64,000 bases of DNA from Trueperella pyogenes (GCF_900460345.1 NZ_UHHW01000002.1:1240001-1304000), one strand, 5' to 3'. Positions 44,845-54,870 are shown, counted from the first letter of the stretch. Made by a program: numbers and translations. The notes: a model not told the origin generated them from the letters alone.

Positions 44845-45734
44845 GCCGCGGCCACGAGCGCGGGGCCGTCAGCATCAATCCACGTGATGCGCGGATCCCG
44901 GCCAAACCACGTGCGCTGTTTTTTCGCAAGGCGACGGGTGGCCAAGGCTACCGAATCTATGGCCTCCGCCTCGCTCATTTTGCCATCGATGACGGCGATC
45001 GCCTCGGCGTATCCCGTCGCCTTGCGGGCAGTCTCCCCCTCCCGCAGACCTGCTTCAAGCAAACTGCGGGTCTCCTCGACCAACCCGTCAGCAAACATGC
45101 AGGCGGCCCGCCGTCCAATCGCCTGGTTCAAGACCTCTCGTGCGCGCCTAACGCCAATCATGACGACGTCGTCGTAATGGCTCGTATGCCGGGGAAAAAC
45201 CGGAGTGTATGAAGTGCCAGTGAGCCGGACCACTTCCAGGGCGCGGATAACGCGGCGTGGGTTACGCAGATTGATGGTGTTGGCGGTGACGGGATCGCGC
45301 TCGCGCAATTCCGCGATGAGGGGGACAAGTCCTTCGGCCTCATGGATGCTCTCCAGCTCACGGCGAATCGTGGCGTCGGTACCGGGAAAGTTGAGCTCGT
45401 CCAGCAATCCGGACACGTATAGCCCTGAGCCGCCCACGACCATGGCAATCTTCCCGCGGCCACGAATATCGTTGAGATCGGCACGTGCGTGACGCTGGTA
45501 GGCGGCTACAGATGCGACATCCGTGACGTCAAGAACGTCGAGCTGGTGGTGGGTGATTCCACGGCGCTCTGCGGGCGATAACTTAGCCGTGCCGATGTCC
45601 ATACCGCGATAGAGCTGCATCGCGTCAGCCGAAACGATCTCAACTCGTTCGGGGCCGCCGAGCAGCTCAGCTAGCTCGAGCGAGAGTGCGCTCTTGCCAG
45701 CCGCAGTCGAACCGAGTATTGCGATAATAGACAT
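44823..45734 (-). CDS. miaA: tRNA dimethylallyltransferase MiaA
   Basis: Adds the isopentenyl group to A37 of tRNAs reading UNN codons. The 303-residue protein opens [18 protein letters not shown], the P-loop, with SADAMQLYRGMDIGTAKLS, and VGGSGLYVSGLLD further on. ATG 45734 overlaps the miaB stop (TAATG); longer in-frame readings run into miaB. The miaB-miaA order means the two enzymes making ms2i6A are co-expressed. Confidence 0.96.
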   Translation of the reverse strand: MSIIAILGSTAAGKSALSLELAELLGGPERVEIVSADAMQLYRGMDIGTAKLSPAERRGITHHQLDVLDVTDVASVAAYQRHARADLNDIRGRGKIAMVVGGSGLYVSGLLDELNFPGTDATIRRELESIHEAEGLVPLIAELRERDPVTANTINLRNPRRVIRALEVVRLTGTSYTPVFPRHTSHYDDVVMIGVRRAREVLNQAIGRRAACMFADGLVEETRSLLEAGLREGETARKATGYAEAIAVIDGKMSEAEAIDSVALATRRLAKKQRTWFGRDPRITWIDADGPALVAAAYDVVRG

Positions 45735-47260
45735 TAGCGGACGCGTATCGTGGGCAGACCCAAACCCACGGGAGCCCTCCCCGCAGCCTCGTCTTCCAGC
45801 TGTGCTTTGCGCTTTTCGGCGCGCTGCCATGCATCGCCTGCGCGTGTACGCCGGATCGAGAATACCCCACCCTCAAGTGCGGAATCAGCCAAGAGATGAT
45901 GCGGAGCGCCGTAGGTAACTGTGGCTGTCACACAGTCACCTGGGCGTGGGCGCTCTGCCTGCGGCAGATCTTTGGGCAGGGCGACGTGGACGAGGCGATT
46001 GTCTTTTGCACGCCCGGTCACGCGTTCGGTGGCGCCATCTTTGCGGCCCTCGCCTTCAGAGATGAGGACTTCGACCGTGCTACCTTCGAGGGCTTTCGCG
46101 TCCTCGGCGCTGATGCGCTCCTGGAGGGCGACGAGGCGGTTCAAGCGATCCTTGGCCACCTGCTGCGGGATCTGATCGTCCATATCCGCCGCCGGAGTGC
46201 CCGGACGAGGCGAATAAATGAAAGTAAAGGCTGAGGTGAAGCGCGATCTCTCCACGACGTCCAAGGTGGCTTGGAAATCTTCCTCGGTCTCGCCGGGGAA
46301 GCCAACGATAATATCGGTAGTGATAGCCGCATTCGGAATCTTCGCACGCACTCGCTCGAGGATCCCGAGGAATTTCTGGGAGCGATATGAGCGACGCATT
46401 GCGCGCAAGATCCGATCCGAGCCTGACTGCAGCGGCATGTGCAAGGTGGGCATCACATTGGGCATATCTGCCATGGCGTCGATGACGTCGTCAGTAAACG
46501 CAGCCGGATGCGGCGATGTGAAGCGGATTCGCTCTAGCCCTTCGATCTGAGCGGCTGCACGCAAAAGCTTCGCGAAGGCTCCTCTATCTCCAAAACTCAC
46601 CCCATAAGAATTGACGTTTTGGCCTAGGAGGGTAACTTCGATGGCGCCTTGCGAGACGACTGCCTCGATCTCTGCCAGGATCTCCCCTGGTCGGCGATCT
46701 CGCTCCTTGCCGCGCAAGTGAGGCACTATGCAGAACGTGCAGGTGTTGTTGCAGCCCACCGAGATCGAAACCCAAGCAGCATAGACCGACTCGCGATGCG
46801 TGGGCAGCGTGGAGGGAAATACTTTCAGCGACTCCTCTATTTCGACGGCCGCTTCTCGATTGTGCCGAGCCCGTTCGAGGAGAGCCGGTAGCACATCGAG
46901 ATTGTGTGTTCCGAGCACGACGTCGACCCACGGCGCCTTCTCGACAATGCCGCCGCGCAGCTGCTGAGCAAGGCAACCCCCGACCGCGATCTGCATATTT
47001 GGGCGCTCGCGCTTGACTGCCGCGAGTTGGCCAAGGTTGCCAAAGAGTTTAGTGGCCGCGTTTTCACGCACTGAACAGGTGTTGATGACGAGCACGTCCG
47101 CGCCCTCGTCTCCGGCGTCGGTGGCGCGCGCGGCCTTTTCGGGAACCTCAGATACGGGCACGTAGCCAGCCGCGTCAAGAAGCCCGGCAAGGCGCTCGGA
47201 ATCGTGGACGTTCATCTGGCACCCGAGGGTGCGCACTGCGTATGTCTTCTGCTCAGTCAT
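45734..47260 (-). CDS. miaB: tRNA-2-methylthio-N6-dimethylallyladenosine synthase MiaB
   Basis: Radical-SAM methylthiotransferase that converts i6A37 to ms2i6A37 using two iron-sulfur clusters. The 508-residue protein shows the N-terminal UPF0004 cysteines ([22 protein letters not shown]), the radical-SAM triad CNNTCTFC and a C-terminal TRAM region. ATG 47260 is chosen since it gives the family-typical [21 protein letters not shown] seven bases upstream suggests leaderless transcription. Confidence 0.97.
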   Translation of the reverse strand: MTEQKTYAVRTLGCQMNVHDSERLAGLLDAAGYVPVSEVPEKAARATDAGDEGADVLVINTCSVRENAATKLFGNLGQLAAVKRERPNMQIAVGGCLAQQLRGGIVEKAPWVDVVLGTHNLDVLPALLERARHNREAAVEIEESLKVFPSTLPTHRESVYAAWVSISVGCNNTCTFCIVPHLRGKERDRRPGEILAEIEAVVSQGAIEVTLLGQNVNSYGVSFGDRGAFAKLLRAAAQIEGLERIRFTSPHPAAFTDDVIDAMADMPNVMPTLHMPLQSGSDRILRAMRRSYRSQKFLGILERVRAKIPNAAITTDIIVGFPGETEEDFQATLDVVERSRFTSAFTFIYSPRPGTPAADMDDQIPQQVAKDRLNRLVALQERISAEDAKALEGSTVEVLISEGEGRKDGATERVTGRAKDNRLVHVALPKDLPQAERPRPGDCVTATVTYGAPHHLLADSALEGGVFSIRRTRAGDAWQRAEKRKAQLEDEAAGRAPVGLGLPTIRVR

Positions 47261-47267
47261 CTTCGCT

Positions 47268-47273
47268 AGTCTA
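47268..47273 (-). promoter_or_regulatory. -10 element of a putative leaderless miaB promoter
   Basis: TAGACT lies seven bases before the miaB ATG, where there is no Shine-Dalgarno. It is identical to the elements before dnaE and the gene at 31301. Confidence 0.5.
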
Positions 47274-47344
47274 GTGGTAAAAGTGGGCAAAGTAGTCGTT
47301 CCCGCTTGCGAGATGCACCGCATCTACATCCCGCATTGCCGGTT

Positions 47345-47923
47345 TTACGGCGTATCCCAAGGCGAGTCCTGTGGATCTTCAATGAGAGCCGCTATCGCCT
47401 GGCAGATGTGGTCCGTGCGAAAGCCGCGCCGACCGAGTGCGCCGTAGATGCGTCGGCGCTGAGTCTGTGTATCTAGCTGACTCATCGACTTCGCCTTGCG
47501 GCGTGCGAACTCGATAGCCGCCGCGGCCTCATCCTCATCGGAGATTTGAGCCAACGCGTTGGCTATTTCTTCTTTACCCACCCCCTTGCGCTCAAGTTCT
47601 TGGGCCAGTACCCGCCGCGTCGTGGTCTTGCCAGTGAACTTCGAGCGCACGTACATACGAGCAAAGCGTTCATCATTGACGAGGTTTGCCGCGCAGAAGG
47701 CATCTAGCGTCTCCTGCGCGATGTAGTCGGGGACGAGGTTGCGCTCCATCGCATCCCGTAACTGTTGGGCAGAGCGCTCCATCGCGGCGAGCTGACGGTA
47801 GCACAGATCGCGCGCATACGAGCGCCACTCGTCCTCACTCCGCGCGGCGGCTCGCGCCAGCCTACGGGCTGGGTCAGATCGCCGCCGCGGCCGGACGTCC
47901 GCATCTTCGGCGTAGTTGACCAT
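47345..47923 (-). CDS. recX: RecA regulatory protein RecX
   Basis: Inhibitor of RecA filament growth and ATPase. The 192 residues form the usual three-helix repeats: ARDLCYRQLAAMERSAQQL, FCAANLVNDERFARMYVRSK and RRRIYGALGRRGFRTDHI. A basic N-terminal extension (about 1-30) precedes the conserved part. ATG 47923 shares one base with the recA stop (TAATG), so it is coupled to recA translation. Confidence 0.93.
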   Translation of the reverse strand: MVNYAEDADVRPRRRSDPARRLARAAARSEDEWRSYARDLCYRQLAAMERSAQQLRDAMERNLVPDYIAQETLDAFCAANLVNDERFARMYVRSKFTGKTTTRRVLAQELERKGVGKEEIANALAQISDEDEAAAAIEFARRKAKSMSQLDTQTQRRRIYGALGRRGFRTDHICQAIAALIEDPQDSPWDTP

Positions 47924-48978
47924 TATTCACCCACGAACTCGCTATCTGAGGGATTCTCCGTCTCGGATTCCAGCGGCGCTCCCACGCCAAGCTCGGCTTT
48001 CACCTTGGCTTCAATCTCTTGAGAGATCTCCGGGTTGTCTTTGAGAAACTGGCGCACTTTCTCCTTGCCCTGGCCAAGCTGATCGCCCTCATAGGTGTAC
48101 CAAGATCCAGATTTGCGCACGATGCCGGTGTCTACCGCCATGTCCAAGATCCCGCCTTCTTTCGAGATCCCTTGACCATAGAGGATGTCGAACTCCGCCT
48201 GCTTGAAGGGTGGCGCCATTTTGTTCTTTACGACCTTGACGCGGGTGCGGTTGCCCACCGGCATCGAGCCTTCCTTGAGAGTCTCCGTGCGGCGCACGTC
48301 CAAACGAACCGAGGAGTAGAACTTTAAGGCGCGACCGCCTGTGGTAGTTTCCGGGTTACCGTAGAAGACGCCGATCTTCTCGCGCAACTGGTTGATGAAG
48401 ATCGCGGTGGTACCCGACGCGGACAGGGCGCCGGTAAGCTTGCGGAGCGCTTGCGACATGAGACGGGCCTGCAGACCCACGTGCGAATCGCCCATGTCTC
48501 CCTCAATTTCCGCCTTAGGGACGAGAGCTGCCACGGAATCCACAACGATGATGTCCAAAGCGCCGGAGCGGATCAGCATATCGGCGATCTCTAGCGCCTG
48601 CTCGCCCGTATCTGGCTGAGAGACGATGAGTGCATCCGTGTCCACACCGAGCTTCTTGGCATACTCGGGATCCAGCGCGTGCTCGGCGTCGATGAACGCG
48701 GCGATACCTCCTGCTTGCTGAGCTGATGCGACGGCGTGCAACGCAACCGTAGTCTTGCCCGAAGACTCCGGACCATAAATCTCCACCACGCGGCCACGCG
48801 GCAACCCACCAATACCGAGGGCGATATCGAGGGCCAGAGAACCAGTGGGAATGACCTTCACGCGCACCTCTGGAGCGTCTCCGAGGCGCATCGCCGATCC
48901 TTTACCGAACTGCCGGTCAATCTGTCCGAGCGCGACCTCGAGAGCCTTTTCTCGGTCAGCTGTTTCTTTCTTTGCCAT
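47923..48978 (-). CDS. recA: Recombinase RecA
   Basis: ATP-dependent recombinase that drives strand exchange and LexA self-cleavage. The 351-residue protein has Walker A GPESSGKT (69-76), [19 protein letters not shown] for Walker B and loop L1, and [20 protein letters not shown] for loop L2. AGGA precedes ATG 48978. A perfect SOS box lies 178 bases upstream, and an acidic C-terminal tail regulates activity as in other RecAs. It starts the recA-recX unit. Confidence 0.98.
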   Translation of the reverse strand: MAKKETADREKALEVALGQIDRQFGKGSAMRLGDAPEVRVKVIPTGSLALDIALGIGGLPRGRVVEIYGPESSGKTTVALHAVASAQQAGGIAAFIDAEHALDPEYAKKLGVDTDALIVSQPDTGEQALEIADMLIRSGALDIIVVDSVAALVPKAEIEGDMGDSHVGLQARLMSQALRKLTGALSASGTTAIFINQLREKIGVFYGNPETTTGGRALKFYSSVRLDVRRTETLKEGSMPVGNRTRVKVVKNKMAPPFKQAEFDILYGQGISKEGGILDMAVDTGIVRKSGSWYTYEGDQLGQGKEKVRQFLKDNPEISQEIEAKVKAELGVGAPLESETENPSDSEFVGE

Positions 48979-49141
48979 GTGATTCCTAACGTCTGGGGCC
49001 GAAGCGGCCGGTGGATAGAACAGGTCCTTATCGGTTTCCGCCCTCGCCGAGCGGCATACCAGTAACGTTATGCCTGACCTCCGACATTTTTATTTCGTCA
49101 CCGTCCCAAAGTGGGGTAAGGCTAGCGAAACGAGTTACCGT

Positions 49142-49167
49142 GGATAACTTTATCCGAACGTTCGTTC
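49142..49167 (-). promoter_or_regulatory. recA SOS box fused to a second palindrome
   Basis: GAAC-GTTC-GTTC at 49156-49167 is a perfect LexA core. Directly next to it, GGATAA-CT-TTATCC at 49142-49155 is a second perfect 6-bp palindrome on the recA side and may overlap the promoter. Confidence 0.75.
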
Positions 49168-49201
49168 GAATGTGGCATTGGCGGCGCGTGTCGCGCGCAA
49201 C

Positions 49202-49231
49202 ATAAAGGCGGACCCGCAGGTCCGCCTTTAT
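49202..49231 (-). terminator. Terminator after the DUF3046 gene
   Basis: A perfect 13-bp stem with a CGCA-type tetraloop (49202-49214 / 49219-49231) ends three bases before the DUF3046 stop codon. It separates the clgR-DUF3046 transcript from recA. Confidence 0.85.
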
Positions 49232-49234
49232 GGG

Positions 49235-49447
49235 CTATTTCATTTTCCTGTGGAGGAATTCTGTGCTGTCCGGCAGATCCATCGCCACCCGCAACGCGTG
49301 CCACACTGCCTGTGGCTCCACGTCTCGAAGAGCCTCCTCGGCCGTGCGAGACCCCAGCTCAGGGATGACGAGATCGCGCGCGAGGGCACGTCCGCGTCCG
49401 TCTGGAAATGTGCGCTCTAACACTTCCCAGAATTCGCTGTGCTTCAT
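49235..49447 (-). CDS. DUF3046 small protein
   Basis: A 70-residue actinobacterial protein of unknown function, [19 protein letters not shown] at the start and [14 protein letters not shown] at the end. DUF3046 genes lie immediately upstream of recA across actinobacteria, which suggests a link to repair or to the ClgR regulon but proves nothing. Its ATG overlaps the clgR stop by four bases (ATGA), so it is translated with the regulator. Confidence 0.9.
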   Translation of the reverse strand: MKHSEFWEVLERTFPDGRGRALARDLVIPELGSRTAEEALRDVEPQAVWHALRVAMDLPDSTEFLHRKMK

Positions 49448-49818
49448 TGCATGGGCGCAAGTTCACCAGCGAGAAGCGCCTCCGGAGTATCCGGGATGTG
49501 CATGCCTACGGTGCGCACGGCGCGAGCCTTGCGCATCATCGGAGGGATACGACCCTCGGCGATATCGATGCGATCAGCAACGAGCCGCAGCACGTGGCTC
49601 ATGGGCACGTTCAACGCTCGGCAGATCGACTGGAGCAACTCCGAAGAGGCTTCCTTCTGACCGCGCTCCACCTCCGACAAATACCCGAGGGAAACACGCG
49701 CGTCAGACGAGACCTCGCGTAACGTGCGCCCCTGCCGCTGGCGGTAATCGCGCAGGACATCGCCAAGCTCGCGGCGGAACAGAATCTGCTCGGTGCGGGT
49801 GGCTTCATTCATCGTCAT
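49444..49818 (-). CDS. clgR: ClgR-type XRE-family transcriptional activator
   Basis: Helix-turn-helix activator of clp protease and stress genes in actinobacteria. The 124-residue protein contains [30 protein letters not shown], the highly conserved ClgR HTH core (this stretch spans about residues 34-63). Neighbouring cinA, pgsA and ftsK match the mycobacterial clgR locus. The C-terminus is ELAPMQ, without the small hydrophobic Ala-Ala end that makes some ClgR/PopR proteins ClpP substrates. ATG 49818 or ATG 49812 may start it. Confidence 0.9.
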   Translation of the reverse strand: MTMNEATRTEQILFRRELGDVLRDYRQRQGRTLREVSSDARVSLGYLSEVERGQKEASSELLQSICRALNVPMSHVLRLVADRIDIAEGRIPPMMRKARAVRTVGMHIPDTPEALLAGELAPMQ

Positions 49819-49839
49819 GCCTACTCTCTCATCTAATCT

Positions 49840-49850
49840 AGCTAGTAGCT
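49840..49850. promoter_or_regulatory. Short palindrome between cinA and clgR
   Basis: AGCTA-G-TAGCT is a perfect 5-bp inverted repeat 22 bases ahead of the clgR start, next to TAGATT, a possible -10. It could be an autoregulatory site. Confidence 0.35.
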
Positions 49851-49857
49851 TTCACAT

Positions 49858-50421
49858 TTAGCTAACTTCGCCTTTCGAGAAGATATTCCCATGCGAATCT
49901 GTGAGTTCCCTGAAAGGTTCGTCAGAGTTCCCAAGTATTTCTTCACATTCGTCCTCAATGAGTGTCAAAGCTGCTCGGACGCAGGCATTGCGCACTTCTT
50001 CACGGTTGCCGGAAAAGTGGAACAGCTTCGCGCTTGTGCTCTGGGGTGTGTGGAGCCCTATCCAGACAGTGCCCGCCTCATGCCCATCTGCACTGCCCGG
50101 ACCTGCCACGCCCGTCGTGGAGATCCCATAATCCGCGTGGAAAAGCCGCGCCACTCCCGTCGCCATCTCCTCAGCGACGACGCCGTCCACCGGACCCGTA
50201 TCACCTAGGCGTTGCGCGCTCACCCCCAGCACGATGTTCTTCGCCTCGCACGCATAGGCCACCACACCGCCACGAAACGACGCCGATGCACCCGGCACAG
50301 AGACGATCGCCGAGGCGAGTCTGCCTCCGGTGAGTGATTCGGCAACGGCCAGCGTCTTGCCGTGCCTGGACAGCGCGGCGAGGAGGGCTGGAAGCCGAAC
50401 GACGGCGTCGTTACTCTTCAT
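49858..50421 (-). CDS. cinA: CinA C-terminal-domain protein (nicotinamide-nucleotide amidase type)
   Basis: A 187-residue protein containing only the CinA C-terminal domain: LAVAESLTGGRLASAIVSVPGAS, GGVVAYACEAKNIVLGV and STTGVAGPGSADGHEAGTVWIG. Enzymes of this type (PncC) deamidate NMN in pyridine-nucleotide salvage. The N-terminal MoCF domain of full CinA is absent, the usual actinobacterial form. ATG 50421 overlaps the pgsA end by 11 bases. Confidence 0.92.
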   Translation of the reverse strand: MKSNDAVVRLPALLAALSRHGKTLAVAESLTGGRLASAIVSVPGASASFRGGVVAYACEAKNIVLGVSAQRLGDTGPVDGVVAEEMATGVARLFHADYGISTTGVAGPGSADGHEAGTVWIGLHTPQSTSAKLFHFSGNREEVRNACVRAALTLIEDECEEILGNSDEPFRELTDSHGNIFSKGEVS

Positions 50422-50989
50422 GGACGATCCGCCGAGCGTCACGGATGTACTCTGCCGCGGAGGTCATAGCAAAGACCAGCGCCACCGCGATGAGAGCGTA
50501 GGCCAGCCACACGAACACGCTTGCAACGGGCTGGGGCAGGAAGGAATGCCACGGGATCATCAGCATGCCCGCGCCAACCGATTGAGCCATCATCTTGATC
50601 TTGCCACCGCGCCCAGCCGCCATGACCTTCTTCTTGACGACCATCATGCGCATGAGCGTAATGCCGAGCTCACGGGCGATGAAGACGATGGTCACCCACC
50701 ACCACAGCCAGCCATGCCACGACAACAAGACGAGCGCAGAGATGATTAGAAACTTGTCCGCGATCGAGTCAGCGAGCTTGCCGAAATTGGTCACCAGTCC
50801 ACGGCTGCGTGCGAGGTGACCGTCAAGCTGATCGGTGAACGCCGCAAGGGCGAAAATCACCCACGACAACCAACGCCGCTCTGGCGTCGGGTCAAGGAAG
50901 GCCCACACAAAAACGGGTACGAGGACAAGGCGGAGCACCGTCAGCGCATTTGCGACGTTGATGACAGGTACCTGAGATTTTTCTTCCAC
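50411..50989 (-). CDS. pgsA: CDP-diacylglycerol--glycerol-3-phosphate phosphatidyltransferase
   Basis: Membrane enzyme that makes phosphatidylglycerol phosphate. The 192-residue protein has the complete CDP-alcohol phosphotransferase signature DGHLARSRGLVTNFGKLAD followed by SIAD, with conserved Asp residues in the right spacing, and about five hydrophobic segments. GTG 50989 has TAGAGT exactly six bases upstream, again a leaderless arrangement. It heads the pgsA-cinA-clgR-DUF3046 unit, as in mycobacteria. Confidence 0.94.
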   Translation of the reverse strand: MEEKSQVPVINVANALTVLRLVLVPVFVWAFLDPTPERRWLSWVIFALAAFTDQLDGHLARSRGLVTNFGKLADSIADKFLIISALVLLSWHGWLWWWVTIVFIARELGITLMRMMVVKKKVMAAGRGGKIKMMAQSVGAGMLMIPWHSFLPQPVASVFVWLAYALIAVALVFAMTSAAEYIRDARRIVHEE

Positions 50990-50995
50990 TCCCCT

Positions 50996-51001
50996 ACTCT
51001 A
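50996..51001 (-). promoter_or_regulatory. -10 element of a putative leaderless pgsA promoter
   Basis: TAGAGT lies exactly six bases before GTG 50989. The intervening AGGGGA could also act as a Shine-Dalgarno but is directly against the start, which is too close. Confidence 0.5.
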
Positions 51002-51044
51002 AGACATGTCGGCCAACAACGACTGACGCGCGCTGGAGGAAACT

Positions 51045-52283
51045 ATGAAGAAACCTGTTCTTACCGCAATGCTCGCCCTGGCACTCCTTAGCGCCTGCAG
51101 TGACGTCACGGGTGCTCAACCGCAGTCCTCGCCGGCGCAGGACACCGCAACGCCGTCGCAGTCAACGACGCCGAGCACCTCAACGCCCGAATACTTCACC
51201 GTGAGCTCAGGCGGGGACATACTCTTACATCTGTCCGCCAACGAGGCGGCCCGTATCGCAGGCGAAACCTACGACTATGCGCCCTACTACGCGCCGATCA
51301 AGGACTTCATTTCCAACTCGGATGTGGCGCTGTGTGCCCTGGAGATCCCCATCGTCGCAGCCGACCAGATGCCCTCCAACTACCCAAACTTTGGCGCACC
51401 CCATGATCTTGCCAAGTCCTTGGCCGAAGTCGGATTCGACGGCTGTGCATTCGCCACTAATCACACGATGGATCGCGGCTTCGGCGGGGTGAAGACCACT
51501 GTGGACGCGCTGGAAGCGGCCGGCCTTGGCTGGGCCGGCGCGGCCCGCACGCAAAAGGAAGCCGACGAGATCCAGTTCTACACGGTCAAGGGCAAAAACC
51601 ACACGGTCAAGATCGCGCACATCAGCGCGACAACCCTCACTAACGGCATCCCGATCCCCGCAGCTCACCCATACTCGTGGAACGTCGTCGGCAGCCTAGG
51701 CGCCCCTGTCGAAACGATCGTCGACGACGCGAAGAGGGCCCGTGCGCTCGGAGCGGATATCGTCATCGTGTCCATGCACTGGGGAACCGAATATGTTTCC
51801 GAGCCGATAGCCGAGCAGACCAATATCGCTCAGCTTCTCGCCCAGTCCGGCCAGGTCGATCTGGTCTTCGGAAACCACTCCCATGTGCCCGAGCCCCTCG
51901 AAAAGCTGGCTGGCGGCCCAGGCGGAAACGGCATGTGGGTGGTCTATTCCATGGGCAATCAAGTCTCCGGTCAGACTGTCGAAAACCACGGGCATCGCGT
52001 GACCACCGGTTTGCTGACCACAGCGACGATCGAGGCGAGTTCCGCTGGCGCAAAGATCGTCAATTTCGATTGGATGGCGGTCACTCAAGACCGCCGCGCT
52101 GGCGAGAAACTGCGCCCGCTCTACCCACTCACCAAGGGCGAGTACCCTGCCGACCTGCGCCTAACTAGTGGGCAGATCGCGGCGCGGGCAGATGTCACTT
52201 ATCCGGTGATGGCGACGTCGGGACCCGAACGCACTCAAGCGCCTCAGCCGACCGGGGCACAGGTTAGCAGTTCGCGGACGTAA
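51045..52283 (+). CDS. CapA-family lipoprotein (metallophosphatase-like)
   Basis: A 412-residue exported protein of the CapA/PgsA poly-gamma-glutamate-synthesis family, which has a calcineurin-like fold. The signal MKKPVLTAMLALALLSAC predicts lipidation at Cys18. Family motifs are SSGGDILLHLS, FATNHTMDRG, VSMHWGTEYVSEP, FGNHSHVPEPLEKL and VYSMGNQVSGQ, with the histidines that bind metal. No capBC genes are near, so a capsule role is unlikely; an envelope phosphatase is a guess. GGAGGAAA precedes the ATG. It converges on ftsK. Confidence 0.88.
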   Translation: MKKPVLTAMLALALLSACSDVTGAQPQSSPAQDTATPSQSTTPSTSTPEYFTVSSGGDILLHLSANEAARIAGETYDYAPYYAPIKDFISNSDVALCALEIPIVAADQMPSNYPNFGAPHDLAKSLAEVGFDGCAFATNHTMDRGFGGVKTTVDALEAAGLGWAGAARTQKEADEIQFYTVKGKNHTVKIAHISATTLTNGIPIPAAHPYSWNVVGSLGAPVETIVDDAKRARALGADIVIVSMHWGTEYVSEPIAEQTNIAQLLAQSGQVDLVFGNHSHVPEPLEKLAGGPGGNGMWVVYSMGNQVSGQTVENHGHRVTTGLLTTATIEASSAGAKIVNFDWMAVTQDRRAGEKLRPLYPLTKGEYPADLRLTSGQIAARADVTYPVMATSGPERTQAPQPTGAQVSSSRT

Positions 52284-52287
52284 CGCG

Positions 52288-54870
52288 CTAGCGCCCGGTG
52301 AGCTGCCAGGCGTCTTCGTCTGGGTCGTCTTCTCGGCCGGTAGCGTCGTAGGCCAGCGGGTCGGTGGCGTAGCGGTCATTCTTGATGACCACCGTTTTAT
52401 CGATGTGCGTTCTGCCTTCGCCGGCTTCCAGATCGACGCCGGCACCGGCGTCGCCGTGTGCGTAGGGGCGCGATTCGCCCTCCGGTTCGCGAGCCACTTC
52501 CGCGTCCCCGAAATCTGCGTCCGCGTAGCGGTCTTCCCCCTGGCTGGGGGCGTTCAGCTGGACGTCCTCGCCCCGGATCATCGCCAAGACGGTGGGCAGT
52601 TGCTCGGGCGTGACGAGGACGTCGCGTGCCTTCGAGCCTTCGGACGGGCCGACGATCTCACGCGACTCCAGCAAGTCCATCATGCGGCCTGCCTTGGCAA
52701 AACCGATGCGGAGTTTGCGCTGGAGCATGGACGTCGAGCCGAACTGGGTGGTCACCACCAGCTCTGCGGCCTGAAGCAGGATATCGAGGTCATCGCCAAT
52801 TTCTTCGTCGATAACCCTCTTTTCCGCCTTAGGGATCACATCTTCCCGATACACCGGCTGCATCTGCGCCTTCACGTGCTTGACCACCGCCGCGATCTCG
52901 TCCTCCGTGACCCACGCGCCCTGCACGCGCATCGGCTTCGAGGCGCCTGAGGGCATGAAGAGGGCATCACCCATGCCGATGAGCTTCTCCGCGCCCGAAG
53001 AGTCGAGAATGACGCGCGAATCAGCGAGCGAGGAGGTCATGAATGCCAGGCGAGACGGGATATTGGCCTTGATAAGGCCGGTCACGACGTCAACAGAGGG
53101 ACGCTGCGTAGCCAGCACGAGGTGAATGCCGGCCGCTCGTGCCAGCTGCGTAATGCGCTGGATAGAGGCCTCGACGTCGCGTGGGGCGACCATCATCATG
53201 TCCGCCAACTCGTCGACCACCACCAGCAGGTACGGGTAGGGTTGCAGCTTGCGCTCGGAACCGGGCGTCGCTGTGACCTTTCCGGAGCGGATGGCATCGT
53301 TGAAGTCGTCGATGTGTTTGAAGCCGTAGTGCGAGAGGTCGTCATATCGCTGGTCCATCTCACGCACCACCCATTCGAGGGCTTCGGCAGCCTTCTTCGG
53401 GTTCGTAATGATTGGCGTGATGAGATGCGGGATACCGGCGTAAATCGTGAGCTCAACTCGTTTGGGATCGACGAGGATCATGCGCACCTCTTCCGGGGTA
53501 GCACGCATCATGATCGATGTGATCATCGAGTTGATAAATGAGGATTTACCTGCGCCCGTCGCGCCCGCGACGAGAAGGTGCGGCATCTTGGCCAGGTTGG
53601 CCACGACGAACTGCCCGCCTACGTTCTTCCCAATGCCGACGACGAGCGGGTGGTTCTGCTTGCGTGCCACCGCGCTCCTGAGCACGTCTCCTACCATCAC
53701 CGTTTCGCGGTCGGTGTTCGGAATCTCGATACCGATGGCCGATTTACCCGGAATTGGCGAGAGGATACGCACGTCGGCCGAGGCCACCGCGTAGGCGATA
53801 TTCTTCGACAGGGAGGTGATCCGATCGACCTTCACTCCAGGTCCCAGCTCCACCTCGTACTGGGTGACTGTGGGGCCACGCGAGAAGCCGACCACCTCGG
53901 CGTCGACCGAGAACTCGCTAAAGACGCGGGTGAGCGCCTCAACGACGTGGTCGTTGGCCGCCGAGCGCTCCACACCGGGCGGGCCTGCCACGAGCAGATC
54001 GTCTGCGGGCAGGGTGTACGTGATATTCGAAGACAGTTCGAGTTGCTCGACTCGCGGCGGCAGCGGCTCTGGCTTGGGTGCCTTCTTTACCACGGGCTTG
54101 GGCGGACGCGGCCGTTGCGCCTTTTCGGCAATAGTCGGCGCGACGTCGGCCGGCACGGTCGGCGCCGTGTCTTCCACCCACTCAGGCTCCAGCTCTGGCG
54201 CATCCTGCTTGCCCCTGCGCACGCGAGATCGCGCGGGCTTGTCGAGGACTACTGTTTCGGCGTCGTCAAGCTCTGCTTCCGCCGCAAGCTCGGTTCTGCG
54301 CTGGGCGCGCGCCTCCCTGCGGTCCGTGAACCAGTCGACGATGTCGCGCACAGAGGTGTTGGCGGAGAAAAGGATGGCGTAGATGCCAAGGAGGACGAGG
54401 AGCGGAACCGCACCCCATACGGAGACGAGCACCGCGAGGGAGCCTCCCGCAAGGAACCCAATAATTCCGCCAGCGGCCTCGATACCCGCAAAAGAGCCTG
54501 AGATAGTGGGTTGGCCAAGTGCCACGTGCAAGATGCCCGAGATTGCCAAGGTCAGCAGCGTCAGGCCAATAATGAAACGTTGATTCGTCGTTCCCACCGA
54601 ACGGCGGAAGAGCTTGACGGAAATACCGGCAAGCATGATGGGCACAAAAATCGACAGCGCCCCCACCACGCCAGCGGTGGCGTGGTGGATGACGTCGCCG
54701 AGAAGACCCGAGAGGCCGAACCATTCACGCAGCGCCACGATAATCGCGAGCGCAAGCATGATAAAGGCCAAACCCTCGTAACTGCGCGGGTTGTCAGCCT
54801 TGTTCTGTGCAGCCGTTGCGCGGCGAGCGGTGGTTGCTGGTCGTGAGGTCGGCTTGTTCGTCCGAGCCAT
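52288..54870 (-). CDS. ftsK: DNA translocase FtsK
   Basis: Septal DNA pump that aligns chromosome termini and activates XerCD. The 860-residue protein has four N-terminal membrane segments (AFIMLALAIIVALREW onward), a Pro/Lys-rich linker, the RecA-like motor with GATGAGKSSFIN and VDELADMMM, and a C-terminal gamma winged helix (LQRKLRIGFAKAGRMMDLL). ATG 54870 has the perfect Shine-Dalgarno AGAGGAGA. The longer in-frame reading upstream is not needed. Confidence 0.96.
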   Translation of the reverse strand: MARTNKPTSRPATTARRATAAQNKADNPRSYEGLAFIMLALAIIVALREWFGLSGLLGDVIHHATAGVVGALSIFVPIMLAGISVKLFRRSVGTTNQRFIIGLTLLTLAISGILHVALGQPTISGSFAGIEAAGGIIGFLAGGSLAVLVSVWGAVPLLVLLGIYAILFSANTSVRDIVDWFTDRREARAQRRTELAAEAELDDAETVVLDKPARSRVRRGKQDAPELEPEWVEDTAPTVPADVAPTIAEKAQRPRPPKPVVKKAPKPEPLPPRVEQLELSSNITYTLPADDLLVAGPPGVERSAANDHVVEALTRVFSEFSVDAEVVGFSRGPTVTQYEVELGPGVKVDRITSLSKNIAYAVASADVRILSPIPGKSAIGIEIPNTDRETVMVGDVLRSAVARKQNHPLVVGIGKNVGGQFVVANLAKMPHLLVAGATGAGKSSFINSMITSIMMRATPEEVRMILVDPKRVELTIYAGIPHLITPIITNPKKAAEALEWVVREMDQRYDDLSHYGFKHIDDFNDAIRSGKVTATPGSERKLQPYPYLLVVVDELADMMMVAPRDVEASIQRITQLARAAGIHLVLATQRPSVDVVTGLIKANIPSRLAFMTSSLADSRVILDSSGAEKLIGMGDALFMPSGASKPMRVQGAWVTEDEIAAVVKHVKAQMQPVYREDVIPKAEKRVIDEEIGDDLDILLQAAELVVTTQFGSTSMLQRKLRIGFAKAGRMMDLLESREIVGPSEGSKARDVLVTPEQLPTVLAMIRGEDVQLNAPSQGEDRYADADFGDAEVAREPEGESRPYAHGDAGAGVDLEAGEGRTHIDKTVVIKNDRYATDPLAYDATGREDDPDEDAWQLTGR

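Noticed and set aside
53578..54501. Plus-strand open frame antisense to ftsK
   Set aside because: Composition is Arg/His/Gly-rich noise and no ribosome-binding site or conserved motif is present.
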